From Arthrobacter sp. zg-Y769 (GTDB lineage: Bacteria > Actinomycetota > Actinomycetes > Actinomycetales > Micrococcaceae), in the NCBI RefSeq assembly GCF_020907405.1, contig NZ_JAJJOE010000004.1, positions 310,001 through 374,000 of the forward strand: a stretch of 64,000 nucleotides of DNA. The letters run 5' to 3'. The notes below the pieces were generated by a model that was given only the letters and a program-made list of their open reading frames with translations, made no database searches and was not told the DNA's origin. Of this stretch, positions 17,026 to 25,259 are shown piece after piece. Numbering within the stretch: position 1 is the first letter of the stretch; each line of letters begins with the position of its first letter. The position numbers and the translations under genes were made by a program.

Positions 17026-18036
17026 GTGCCCGCTCCTGCCCCGAAGAAGAAGGATTCCGCACCCGCCGGCCCAACCCCCGAAGGCGAGCGCCGGACAAGC
17101 CGGTTCTCCACCGCCCAGGCCCCTCTGCGCCAGCGGCTGGACCTGTGGGAGGAATACAACGAGCAGGCACTGTTCGGACTGCGCTGCAGTACCCTCTCCG
17201 AGCGAAGCCTGCTGGCCACGCAGACCAATCTGGTACTTCCCCGGATCCGCCTGACCCACATCAGCGGCAATGACCACGTGATCGAACGCGCGCCGGAGAA
17301 TATCCGCAGGAATCCGGTTGACGCCGTGATGCTCTGCCTGCTGATGGAGGGGGAGGCGTTCTTCTACCACGACGCCGGCTGCGAAACCCTGGTGGCCGGT
17401 GAAGCCGTTGTCTATGACGCGAACCGCCCCTTTATGTACGGCTTTTCCACGGACATGCGGCAGGTCATTGTCGAGGTGCCGCGCGCGGTACTGCGGGAAC
17501 AGTCCGCCCGCGAGGATTACTTCCGGCCGCGGGTGCTCCGCATCGCCGGGTCGCCCGCAGCCACGCACGCGAAAACCACCGCCAACGCCGTCCTGGGCGC
17601 CTTCCGGGACCCGGTCGGAGACATGGATGAGCTGGAGCGGAACGTGCTGGAAATGTTCTCCATCATTACCGGTGAGCCCGGGGCTTCCCCGTCTGTCGCC
17701 TATCTCGCAGCCTCCCGTGATTTCATCCAGGCGCATCTGGGCGAGCCGGACCTCTCGATGCCCCGGGTAGCCCGGGCCGTGGGGATCAGTGAACGCCACC
17801 TGACCCGGGTTTTCGCGGAGGCTGGAACCAGCCCGGCAAAGTATGTGCTGGAGAACCGGCTGGCACGTGCCCATGAACTGCTGGCCGATCCCACCCACAG
17901 CGCCACCCCCATTACAGAGTTGGCGGCTTCAGTCGGCTTCGTCTCCGCCGCGCACTTCTCCCGCGCCTTCCGCCAGCAGTACGGCTGCACACCCCGGGAC
18001 GCGCGTGGTTCATTGGCATTGCGCCAAGCAGACTAG
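17026..18036 (+). CDS. AraC-family regulator with FeaR/XylS-like sensor domain
   Basis: 336 residues from the GTG at 17026, chosen because GGAGG lies 8 nt upstream; an ATG at 16975 would add 17 residues without a ribosome site. Residues about 35-200 form an AraC_binding_2-like sensor domain, and 235-330 two helix-turn-helix motifs (LSMPRVARAVGISERHLTRVF, then TELAASVGFVSAAHFSRAFRQQYG). Regulators of this class control aromatic-aldehyde and xylene pathways in other bacteria. It lies immediately upstream of, and in the same direction as, the ABC importer and benzaldehyde-dehydrogenase-like genes, which it probably activates. The inducer is unknown. Confidence 0.88.
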   Translation: MPAPAPKKKDSAPAGPTPEGERRTSRFSTAQAPLRQRLDLWEEYNEQALFGLRCSTLSERSLLATQTNLVLPRIRLTHISGNDHVIERAPENIRRNPVDAVMLCLLMEGEAFFYHDAGCETLVAGEAVVYDANRPFMYGFSTDMRQVIVEVPRAVLREQSAREDYFRPRVLRIAGSPAATHAKTTANAVLGAFRDPVGDMDELERNVLEMFSIITGEPGASPSVAYLAASRDFIQAHLGEPDLSMPRVARAVGISERHLTRVFAEAGTSPAKYVLENRLARAHELLADPTHSATPITELAASVGFVSAAHFSRAFRQQYGCTPRDARGSLALRQAD

Positions 18037-18184
18037 GCCGGCAGGCCGCCGTCGGGCCGCCGTCGGGGATTGCCGGATCCGGACATCCCCTTACCTGTTC
18101 CGGACAACTGCTTCGCAGCGCGCGGCCCCCCGGCAACAGTGAGAGCTACATCACATCACGTGTCATCCCGAAAGGCTCCGGCCC
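18037..18184 (+). promoter_or_regulatory. probable promoter/operator of the ABC-ALDH operon
   Basis: 148 bp between the AraC stop and the binding-protein start, containing GTGAGAGCTACATCAC and a following ATCACGTGTCAT; the first is an imperfect dyad. GAAAGG serves as ribosome site. An AraC-type activator site is expected here but cannot be fixed by eye. Confidence 0.4.
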
Positions 18185-19303
18185 ATGAAAACCCCTTCCC
18201 GCCTCCTCGGCCTGCTCGCCGTCCCGGCGCTGGCCCTGTCCCTCGCTGCCTGCGGAGGTTCCGACGACGCCGGCACGCCGGGCACCGCCGAAACCTCATC
18301 CTCGTCCGTAGATACTGCGGCGCTCGAGACCATGCTTACCGACTTCCAGAAACCCCTCGAAGAAGAGGTGCCCACGGAGTCCCCGGCCATCGCCAAGGAC
18401 AAGAGCATCGTCGTCATCCCCTGCACCTATTCCTCGGAAGCCTGCGCCCGTGGCGCAGATGCCGCCATGGAAGCGGCCGAATCCCTCGGCTGGGAGACCC
18501 GCATGATCGACCCGGCCGGAAACCCGGAAAAGGCCCGGCAGGCCATCGACCAGGCAATCCAGCTCGATGCCGACGGCATCATCTTCACCGCCGCCGTCGG
18601 GGACCAGATCGACGCCTCGCTGACGAAGGCACGCGACGCCGGCATTTTCCTGGTCAACAGCATGTCCCCCGCCGATGACCGCTTCGACGTCGAGGTTGTC
18701 CCGGACGAGGACGTTTCGGGCAAGATGATGGCCGCGGCCATCGCCCAGGACAGCGGCGGAGACGCGAAGATCCTGGTCACCACCGACCCGGCGTTCCCCT
18801 CCATCACCACCCGCACCGCCGCTTTCGAGAAGTGGCTGCCCGAGTTCTGCGCCGGCTGCGAGATTGTCGAAACGATCGAAACGCAGATGTCCCAGCTGCA
18901 GTCCGGACTGCCGCCGCAGATCCAGGCGACCCTGACCGCCAACCCCGACATCGACTACATCTGGACCCACACCGGTGCCGCCGTCGTGTCGACGCAGGCC
19001 ACTGTGGAGCGCAGCACCAACGGCGACAAGATCAAGATGGTTTCGTATGACGGGAACTCCGCCAACCTGGACCTGATCAAGGACGGCAAGAGCCAGTTCG
19101 CCGATGTCATCAAGCCGATGGAGCACACCGGCTACCTGTCCGTCCATGAGATGAACAAACTGTTCGCCAACGGCGCGAACGGCCACCAGATCATCGAAAT
19201 GCCCAAGCGGATGGTGCTGCAGGAGACCCTGCCCGAGCTGCCGTGGACGGGTGACACCAATTGGAAGTCATCCTTCACGGCCTTGTGGGAGAACGCGGGC
19301 TAG
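18185..19303 (+). CDS. sugar-type ABC transporter substrate-binding lipoprotein
   Basis: 372 residues. The signal LLAVPALALSLAAC carries a lipobox, so acylation at Cys23 is expected. Residues 70-360 are a periplasmic binding protein type I fold of the RbsB group (KSIVVIPCTYSSEACARGADAAMEAAESLGW, then DGIIFTAAVGDQI). This family normally binds pentoses, inositol or autoinducer-2, but members binding aromatic or other small molecules exist. It is the first gene of the importer; a strong GAAA-capped hairpin follows its stop and probably protects this part of the mRNA so that binding protein outnumbers the membrane parts. Confidence 0.92.
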   Translation: MKTPSRLLGLLAVPALALSLAACGGSDDAGTPGTAETSSSSVDTAALETMLTDFQKPLEEEVPTESPAIAKDKSIVVIPCTYSSEACARGADAAMEAAESLGWETRMIDPAGNPEKARQAIDQAIQLDADGIIFTAAVGDQIDASLTKARDAGIFLVNSMSPADDRFDVEVVPDEDVSGKMMAAAIAQDSGGDAKILVTTDPAFPSITTRTAAFEKWLPEFCAGCEIVETIETQMSQLQSGLPPQIQATLTANPDIDYIWTHTGAAVVSTQATVERSTNGDKIKMVSYDGNSANLDLIKDGKSQFADVIKPMEHTGYLSVHEMNKLFANGANGHQIIEMPKRMVLQETLPELPWTGDTNWKSSFTALWENAG

Positions 19304-19320
19304 ATCCGTCGGAACCCACG

Positions 19321-19348
19321 CGGCCGGCCCGGGAAACCGGGCCGGCCG
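19321..19348 (+). other. intercistronic GAAA-tetraloop hairpin after the binding-protein gene
   Basis: CGGCCGGCCCGG and CCGGGCCGGCCG form a perfect 12 bp stem closed by GAAA. It sits 17 bp after the stop and 40 bp before the ATPase start and lacks a U-run, so it is more likely an mRNA-stabilising or partial-attenuation element than a full terminator. Confidence 0.75.
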
Positions 19349-19388
19349 TATACCGCTTTCCCCGCACCCCCCATCTTCAGGAGTACCC

Positions 19389-20948
19389 ATGGAGCACACC
19401 GCTGCCCTGAGCATCCGCGGCATCAGCAAGACCTTTACCGGACAACGGGCCCTCGACGACGTCAGCCTCGATATCCAGACCGGCAAAGTCACCGCGCTGC
19501 TGGGAATGAACGGTTCCGGAAAGTCCACGCTGATCAAGATCCTGGCCGGAGTCTATGCACCTGATCCGGGCGGGAGCCTGGCCGTCCGCGGCAAGGATCT
19601 GGGACTGCCCCTCACGCCCTCCGCCGCACACGCCGCGGGCCTGCGGTTCCTTCACCAGGATCTGGGACTCGTGGACGCACTGACCATCGCCGACAACTTC
19701 GCTCTCTCCGACGGTTTCTTCGCCCGCAGCTCCTTGTCCCCGGTGAAGCTCCGGAAGGAACACGCCCACGTGGCGGCCACCTTGGAACTTTTGGGGATTG
19801 ACGAACACCCCGGCCGGCTGGTCGCGGACCTTACCCCCTCGACCCGCACCATGGTGGGCATTGCCCGGGCCTTCCAGCACCGTTCCGGAAACGGAGGCGA
19901 CGCCGGACCCGCCGACGTTGACGCGCTCCGCCGGAACATCCTCGTCCTGGACGAACCCACGGCTTCGCTGCCGGCGCACGAGGCAGACCGCGTGCTGGCT
20001 CTGCTGGACATGCTGCGCAGCCACGGCGGAACCGCTGTCTACGTGAGCCACCGGATCGAGGAGGTCCGGCGCATCGCGGACAACGTTGCCGTACTGCGCG
20101 ACGGCCGGCTCGTCGCCGATGAGCCGCTGGGCGAGCGGGATGCCGCGGCCATCGTTTCCCTGGTCATCGGCCGCGAGCTGGAGGCCCCCGCCATCCGCAG
20201 CGCCGAGGAACGCGAAGGCCCGGTGCTGCTGAGTACCCGCGGCCTCAGCGGCCCCCGGCTGGACGGCCTTGACCTCGACGTGCACGCCGGCGAGATCGTG
20301 GGGGTAACCGGGCTGATCGGCTGCGGCCGCAGCGAGCTGGTCCGCCTGATTGCAGGCGCCCAGCAGCCGGCGGCCGGATCCATGACCCTCGCCGGCAAAC
20401 CCTATGCACCGGATTCCGCAGCGGCCGCAATCGCTGCCGGGGTGGCCTGCGTTCCGCAGAACCGCCGCCGGGACGGTGTTGTCCTGGATCTGGGCGTCGG
20501 GGAAAACCTGACCCTCGGACGCCTGGGCCGCTACACCCGCGGACCGGTCGTAAACCGTGCTGCGGAAAAGGCTGCCGCCGAGGACCTTTCCCGCCGTTTC
20601 CTCGTCAAGGCCGCATCCCTCGCCGCACCCGTGCGCAGCCTGTCCGGCGGAAACCAGCAGAAAGTGGTTGTGGCACGCGCGGCAAGCGGCTCACCGCTGG
20701 TGCTGCTGCTCGACGAGCCCTCCCAGGGGGTGGATGCCCTGGCCCGCCAGGAAATCAGCCGGCTGCTGAAGGAACTCGCCGACGACGGCGTCGCCATCCT
20801 GGTGGCCAGCACCGACTACGACGACTTCGTTGGCCTGGCCGACCGGGTTGTGGTCCTGGACCGGGGCCGGATCGCCAGGGAGCTTTCGGGGACGGATGTC
20901 ACCGAGGACGGGATCGCTCTCGCCTGCCAGACCGGCGCACCGGCCTAA
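19389..20948 (+). CDS. sugar-type ABC transporter ATPase with two nucleotide-binding domains
   Basis: 519 residues, the RbsA/XylG build. First domain: Walker A GMNGSGKST at 39-47, Walker B ILVLDEPTASLP, and a degenerate signature (LTPSTRTMVGIARAF). Second domain: Walker-A-like GLIGCGRSEL, canonical signature LSGGNQQKVVVARA and Walker B LVLLLDEPSQGVD. One degenerate and one consensus site is normal for this family. It drives uptake by the permease encoded next. The ATG at 19389 was chosen because AGGAG lies 6 nt upstream; longer starts would run back into the preceding gene and hairpin. Confidence 0.93.
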   Translation: MEHTAALSIRGISKTFTGQRALDDVSLDIQTGKVTALLGMNGSGKSTLIKILAGVYAPDPGGSLAVRGKDLGLPLTPSAAHAAGLRFLHQDLGLVDALTIADNFALSDGFFARSSLSPVKLRKEHAHVAATLELLGIDEHPGRLVADLTPSTRTMVGIARAFQHRSGNGGDAGPADVDALRRNILVLDEPTASLPAHEADRVLALLDMLRSHGGTAVYVSHRIEEVRRIADNVAVLRDGRLVADEPLGERDAAAIVSLVIGRELEAPAIRSAEEREGPVLLSTRGLSGPRLDGLDLDVHAGEIVGVTGLIGCGRSELVRLIAGAQQPAAGSMTLAGKPYAPDSAAAAIAAGVACVPQNRRRDGVVLDLGVGENLTLGRLGRYTRGPVVNRAAEKAAAEDLSRRFLVKAASLAAPVRSLSGGNQQKVVVARAASGSPLVLLLDEPSQGVDALARQEISRLLKELADDGVAILVASTDYDDFVGLADRVVVLDRGRIARELSGTDVTEDGIALACQTGAPA

Positions 20949-20993
20949 GCCGCACCCCCACCACCTACGCAACCCCCGCAAGGAGCCCCTACA

Positions 20994-22052
20994 GTGAACC
21001 TCCGCCTCAACCCCGGCGTCTTAATGAAGAACTACGGCATCGTGGTCTTCCTGGTATTGATGATCGCCGTCTTCTCAATGCTTATGCCGGATACCTTCGC
21101 GACGTCCGGCAACTTCCGCCAGATCCTCGCCGACCAGGCGGTGCCGGGCATCCTCGCGTTGGCCGTAATCCTGCCGCTGGCCGCCGGCGAGTTCGACCTC
21201 TCGGTCGGCGCCAACCTCGGCATCTGCACCATCACCGGAATTGTCCTGGCCGGAAACGGGCTGCCGCTGCCGCTGATCCTGCTTGCCACACTCGCCCTCG
21301 GCATGCTGATCGGCGCGGTCAACGCGTTCATGACCATCGTCGTCGGCGTCAACGCCTTTATTGCGACCCTGGGCATGGCCACCATCCTGGCCGGCCTGAA
21401 CCTGCTGCTGACCAATTCCACGCTGATCACCCACTCCTCCGACGCGTTCTCGTCCCTGACCGGGGTCCGCCTTCCCGGCGGCCTGCAGATAGTCGTGTGC
21501 TACTTCCTGGTCGCGGCCCTCGCTCTCTGGTTCATTCTGGAACGCACTCCGTTTGGCCGGTATCTGCGGGCCACCGGTTTGGGCCGTGACGCCGCCGAGC
21601 TCTCCGGCGTCCGGACCAAGCGATACCTGGCAGCGGCCTTCATCGGGGCCGGGCTGCTCGGCGGGCTTGCCGGCACGCTGCAGGCCTCCCGCGCAGGGAA
21701 CGCGACGCCGGACCTTGGCCCGGAGTTCCTGCTGCCGGCCTACGCCGCTGCTTTCCTGGGTGCCACTGCCATCCGTGCCGGCTATTTCAACGTCTGGGGC
21801 ACCGTCACGGGCGTGTACCTGCTTGCCGTCGGGGCCAACGGGCTGGTGATCCTGGGCGCCAAGACCTGGGTGACCAACGTCTTCAACGGCGTGGCATTGC
21901 TTATAGCTGTCTCGGCCGCCACGCTGGTGCAGCGCCGCAAGACGCGGGCGCTGCGTCCGGCGTCCGACCCCGCCGCAACTGCGCCTGCACAGACCCCCGA
22001 TGATCCTCCCAAGGCAGCCGGCCGCGGCCAGGGCGCTTCCGCCCCTGCCTGA
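20994..22052 (+). CDS. sugar-type ABC transporter permease
   Basis: 352 residues with eight to ten membrane helices, RbsC/BPD_transp_2 family. The signature segment LAAGEFDLSVGANLGICTITGIVLA near residue 58 and LLGGLAGTLQASRAGNATPDLG near 222 are typical. The GTG start has AAGGAG 9 nt upstream. The last 40 residues are a hydrophilic Pro/Ala-rich tail. It is co-directional with the ATPase (45 bp gap) and with the ALDH gene (85 bp gap). Confidence 0.93.
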   Translation: MNLRLNPGVLMKNYGIVVFLVLMIAVFSMLMPDTFATSGNFRQILADQAVPGILALAVILPLAAGEFDLSVGANLGICTITGIVLAGNGLPLPLILLATLALGMLIGAVNAFMTIVVGVNAFIATLGMATILAGLNLLLTNSTLITHSSDAFSSLTGVRLPGGLQIVVCYFLVAALALWFILERTPFGRYLRATGLGRDAAELSGVRTKRYLAAAFIGAGLLGGLAGTLQASRAGNATPDLGPEFLLPAYAAAFLGATAIRAGYFNVWGTVTGVYLLAVGANGLVILGAKTWVTNVFNGVALLIAVSAATLVQRRKTRALRPASDPAATAPAQTPDDPPKAAGRGQGASAPA

Positions 22053-22137
22053 ATCCGGCTCCGTCCGTAGCGATCCGCTGCAGCCCACCCACCGCACACA
22101 ACTTCCGCCTTTCCCCCCTCTGCACTTAGGAGCAGCC

Positions 22138-23595
22138 ATGACACTCCTCGCCACTTCCGCCTGGCACGGAAAAATCCACACCGATTCCTGGACGGCCGGG
22201 TCAGCCGGTGTGCTCGACGTCGTCGAACCCGCCACGGGGCGCGTCCTCGGTTCCGTTGGTGCGGCTAACCGCGCCGATGCCCTCGCCGCCGCTACCCGGG
22301 CAGCTGCCGCGCAGCGCGCATGGACCCGGACCAAGCCGGAAGAACGCGCCGCCGTCCTGCGCCGGGCCGGGATGCTTTTCGAGGAGCACGCCAAGGAGAT
22401 CCAGGGATGGATCATCCGGGAGGCCGGTGGGATCGAAGCCAAGGCCGCACTGGAGACACACATTGCCGCCAACGAATGCTTCGAAGCCGCAGCGCTTCCG
22501 GCGCACCCGGCCGGGGATGTGCTGACCAGCAACGAGGACCGCTGGTCCTTCGCGCGGCGACGTGCCGCCGGCGTCGTCTCGGTGATCTCCCCGTTCAACT
22601 TTCCCCTGATCCTCTCGATCCGGTCCGTGGCCCCTGCCCTGGCCCTCGGCAACGCCGTCCTGCTGAAGCCGGACCCCCGCACCAGCATCTCCGGCGGCGT
22701 GTCCATCATGCGCATCTTCGAGCTGGCCGGCCTTCCCGCGGGCGTCCTGCAGCTGCTGCCCGGTGGTGCCGACGTCGGGCAGGCCCTTGTCGAGGCGCCG
22801 GAGGTCCGGATCATCTCCTTCACCGGCTCCACGGCGGCCGGACGCAAGGTCGGTGAGACCGCGGGCCGCCTGCTCAAGCGCGCCCACCTGGAGCTCGGCG
22901 GCAACAACGCCCTGATTGTGCTGCCCGGGGCGGACCTGGACATGGCCGCATCGGCCGGAGCCTTCGGTTCGTTCATGCATCAGGGACAGATCTGCATGAC
23001 GACCGGACGCCATTTGGTCCACGAATCCCTCCTTGACGAGTACGTTGACAAGCTCGCGGCCAAAGCCGGAGCCCTGCCCGTCGGGGACCCCAGCACCGGC
23101 AAGGTTGCCCTGGGCCCCATCATCGACGAGCGCCAGCGCGACAACATCGACCGGCTGGTGCGGGCGGCCAAGGACGCCGGCGCCCGAGTCGCTGCGGGCG
23201 GAACCTACGAGGGCCTCTTCTACCGGCCCACCGTCCTGACCGGGCTAACCCCGGACAACCCCGCCTGGTCCAACGAGATTTTCGGCCCGGTGGCCCCCGT
23301 GATGGGCTTCTCCACCATCGACGAGGCGGTCGAGCTGGCCAATGCCTCCGAGTACGGGCTTTCGGTGGGCGTGCTGGGTGAAGTGGGGATGGCCATGGAG
23401 GTGGCGGACCGGATGATCTCGGGCAAGGTGCACATTAACGAGCAGACTGTCTCCGACGAAGCGAATTCCCCGTTCGGCGGTATGGGCGCCTCGGGAACGG
23501 GGTCCCGCTTCGGCGGAGCGGCTGCCAACATTGAAGCCTTTACCGAAACACAGTGGCTGACCATGCGTCCGGAAATCGCCGGCTACCCCTTCTGA
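22138..23595 (+). CDS. benzaldehyde-dehydrogenase-like aldehyde dehydrogenase
   Basis: 485 residues, NAD(P)-dependent ALDH superfamily. The active site is Cys286 in HQGQICMTTGRH, a sequence typical of XylC-like benzaldehyde dehydrogenases, with general base Glu252 in LELGGNN and the cofactor segment SFTGSTAAGRKV at 227-238. It should oxidise an aldehyde, perhaps aromatic, to the acid. The ATG at 22138 follows AGGAG by 5 nt. Its position at the end of a sugar-type importer operon under an AraC/FeaR-like regulator is unusual, and suggests the imported compound is, or yields, an aldehyde. Confidence 0.9.
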   Translation: MTLLATSAWHGKIHTDSWTAGSAGVLDVVEPATGRVLGSVGAANRADALAAATRAAAAQRAWTRTKPEERAAVLRRAGMLFEEHAKEIQGWIIREAGGIEAKAALETHIAANECFEAAALPAHPAGDVLTSNEDRWSFARRRAAGVVSVISPFNFPLILSIRSVAPALALGNAVLLKPDPRTSISGGVSIMRIFELAGLPAGVLQLLPGGADVGQALVEAPEVRIISFTGSTAAGRKVGETAGRLLKRAHLELGGNNALIVLPGADLDMAASAGAFGSFMHQGQICMTTGRHLVHESLLDEYVDKLAAKAGALPVGDPSTGKVALGPIIDERQRDNIDRLVRAAKDAGARVAAGGTYEGLFYRPTVLTGLTPDNPAWSNEIFGPVAPVMGFSTIDEAVELANASEYGLSVGVLGEVGMAMEVADRMISGKVHINEQTVSDEANSPFGGMGASGTGSRFGGAAANIEAFTETQWLTMRPEIAGYPF

Positions 23596-23614
23596 TCCGA
23601 ATCGCTGTTCCAAC

Positions 23615-23654
23615 CTGCTGCGGGGCGTCCGGCCCTACAGGCGCCCCGCAGCAG
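23615..23654 (+). terminator. strong stem-loop ending the ABC-ALDH operon
   Basis: CTGCTGCGGGGCG pairs perfectly with CGCCCCGCAGCAG over a 14 nt loop, 20 bp after the ALDH stop. There is no long U-run, as is common in actinobacteria. Confidence 0.8.
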
Positions 23655-23671
23655 GCAGCTATCCTCATTCC

Positions 23672-24214
23672 ATGCCAAAGGTCATCTATTACGTTGCCTC
23701 CTCCCTGGACGGTTTTATCGCTACCGAGGACAACCGCCTGGATTGGCTGCTCCAGTTCGGTTTCGAAGCCTTCCAGGACGATTACAACCGGTTTATGGCC
23801 GACGTCGGCGCCGTCGTGATGGGCGCGGAAACCTACCGCTGGCTCCGGGCGGAGCAGCCGGAAAGCTGGGAGTATTCCCAGCCGTGCTGGGTGCTCACCC
23901 ACCGGGAGGAACCCGCTCCGCCCTCGGGGGATGTCCGGTTCTTCTCCGGTGAAGTCCACGAAGTCCTTGGGCACGCCCGGGACGCGGCGGGAGGACGGAA
24001 CGTCTGGGTGGTGGGCGGCGGCAACGTGGCGGCCCAGTTCGCCGAAGCCGGCCTGCTGGATGAGCTGTGGGTGACCTACATGCCGGTGGCGCTGGGCAGC
24101 GGACGGCGGCTGCTGCCGGTGTCCGGACCTACGGCGCCCATGCACCTGATTGCCGCCACGCAGTTCGACGGCGGCGCCACCGGGCTCCGCTACGCCGTAT
24201 CGACAGGACGGTAG
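23672..24214 (+). CDS. dihydrofolate reductase/RibD C-terminal-like protein
   Basis: 180 residues: VIYYVASSLDGFIATEDNRLDWL at the N-terminus, VVMGAETYRW near 50 and VWVVGGGNVAAQFAEAGLLDELWVTYMPVALGSGRRLL near 110 are the NADPH-binding and fold-defining motifs of the DHFR-like YyaP/YwjB group. Members reduce pterin-like or other small substrates with NADPH, but most are unassigned and this is not the main FolA. It follows the operon terminator, so it probably has its own promoter. Confidence 0.88.
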   Translation: MPKVIYYVASSLDGFIATEDNRLDWLLQFGFEAFQDDYNRFMADVGAVVMGAETYRWLRAEQPESWEYSQPCWVLTHREEPAPPSGDVRFFSGEVHEVLGHARDAAGGRNVWVVGGGNVAAQFAEAGLLDELWVTYMPVALGSGRRLLPVSGPTAPMHLIAATQFDGGATGLRYAVSTGR

Positions 24215-24245
24215 TTACCGTTTATCGGGCAATAAACCGTAACTA
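24212..24245. terminator. AT-rich near-perfect inverted repeat after the DHFR-like gene
   Basis: TAGTTACCGTTTAT and ATAAACCGTAACTA form 14 bp arms with one mismatch around CGGGCA. The left arm begins at the stop codon. It may be a terminator, but its low GC content and symmetry also allow an operator for the RsbQ-like operon downstream. Confidence 0.5.
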
Positions 24246-24436
24246 TTCAACATTCGATTCGTGCCTGCGCACTAGACCGAATGACCGTTTTCCCGGCATT
24301 CCCTTCCTGCCCGCCACTCGCATTTGTGCATATGGCCCGGCTGGCCGTCTAAGCGGTATTAGACCTGTAATGTTTGCTGTGACTCCGCTCATGGTGTTGC
24401 GGCAGTGAATTAGACGAAAAGCAGGCATACAGGTAA

Positions 24437-25252
24437 ATGAAGACTGATATCCGGACCCGGAACAATATCCGCGTCCTGGGACGGGCGGACGGACCGGTAC
24501 TGCTTCTCGCCCATGGCTTTGGTTGCGACCAGGGCATGTGGTCCCGCGTACTGCCCCGCTTCACCGACGAATACAAAGTGGTTCTCTTCGACCATGTGGG
24601 TGCCGGCAGTTCCGACCTGGCCGCCTATTCCCCTCAGAAGTACGCCACCCTCGACGGATACGTAGCCGATGTCCTGGAGATGTGCGAAGAGCTGGACCTG
24701 CGCAATGTGACCTTCATCGGCCACAGCGTCAGCGCCATGATGGCCATTGCGGCCGGGGCCACCGCGGCCGAGCGCCTTGCCCGGATCATCCTGGTTGCGC
24801 CGTCGCCCAGCTACATGGATTATCCCGAGGACGGCTACGAAGGCGGCTTCAGCCGTGCGGACCTGGATGAGCTGCTCGCATCCCTGGACACCAACTACCT
24901 TGTCTGGGCCGCCACCATGGCGCCGGCGATCATGGGCAACCCGGCAGCTCCGGCTTTGGGCGCCGAACTTGAAGGTAGTTTCTGCCGGGTCAATCCGGGC
25001 ATTGCCCGGCAGTTTGCCCGCGTGGCCTTCCTGACCGACGTCCGCAGCCTGCTGCCCCTGGTCTCAGTCCCCGCACTCATCATGCAGGCGTCGGCTGACC
25101 TGCTGGCCCCGGACCATGTGGGCCGCTACCTGCTGGAACACCTCCCGCAGGGCACGTTGGTACAGATGAAGGCCACCGGCCACCTCCCCCATGTCAGCGC
25201 CCCGCAGGAGACCGCGGATATCATCCTCGCCTACCTGCAACAGTCAAAGTAG
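24437..25252 (+). CDS. RsbQ-like alpha/beta hydrolase
   Basis: 271 residues, nearly the length of Bacillus RsbQ. The catalytic triad falls at almost the same numbers: Ser97 in GHSVSAMM, Asp221 in QASADLLAPD and His249 in ATGHLPHVS; HGFGCDQGMW near 26 forms the oxyanion region. RsbQ-type hydrolases (relatives of plant KAI2/D14 receptors) act in energy-stress signalling together with the PAS domain of RsbP. Here the gene overlaps the ribosome site of a PAS histidine kinase gene by design: its TAG lies inside the AGGAG region and the next start follows by 7 nt. This strongly suggests that hydrolase and kinase work together. Substrate or ligand is unknown. Confidence 0.9.
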   Translation: MKTDIRTRNNIRVLGRADGPVLLLAHGFGCDQGMWSRVLPRFTDEYKVVLFDHVGAGSSDLAAYSPQKYATLDGYVADVLEMCEELDLRNVTFIGHSVSAMMAIAAGATAAERLARIILVAPSPSYMDYPEDGYEGGFSRADLDELLASLDTNYLVWAATMAPAIMGNPAAPALGAELEGSFCRVNPGIARQFARVAFLTDVRSLLPLVSVPALIMQASADLLAPDHVGRYLLEHLPQGTLVQMKATGHLPHVSAPQETADIILAYLQQSK

Positions 25253-25259
25253 GAGCATC

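Noticed and set aside
18139-18157. Possible CRP-like site GTGAGAGCTACATCAC
   Set aside because: Spacing between GTGA and TCAC is 8 rather than 6, so it does not fit the TGTGA-N6-TCACA consensus.
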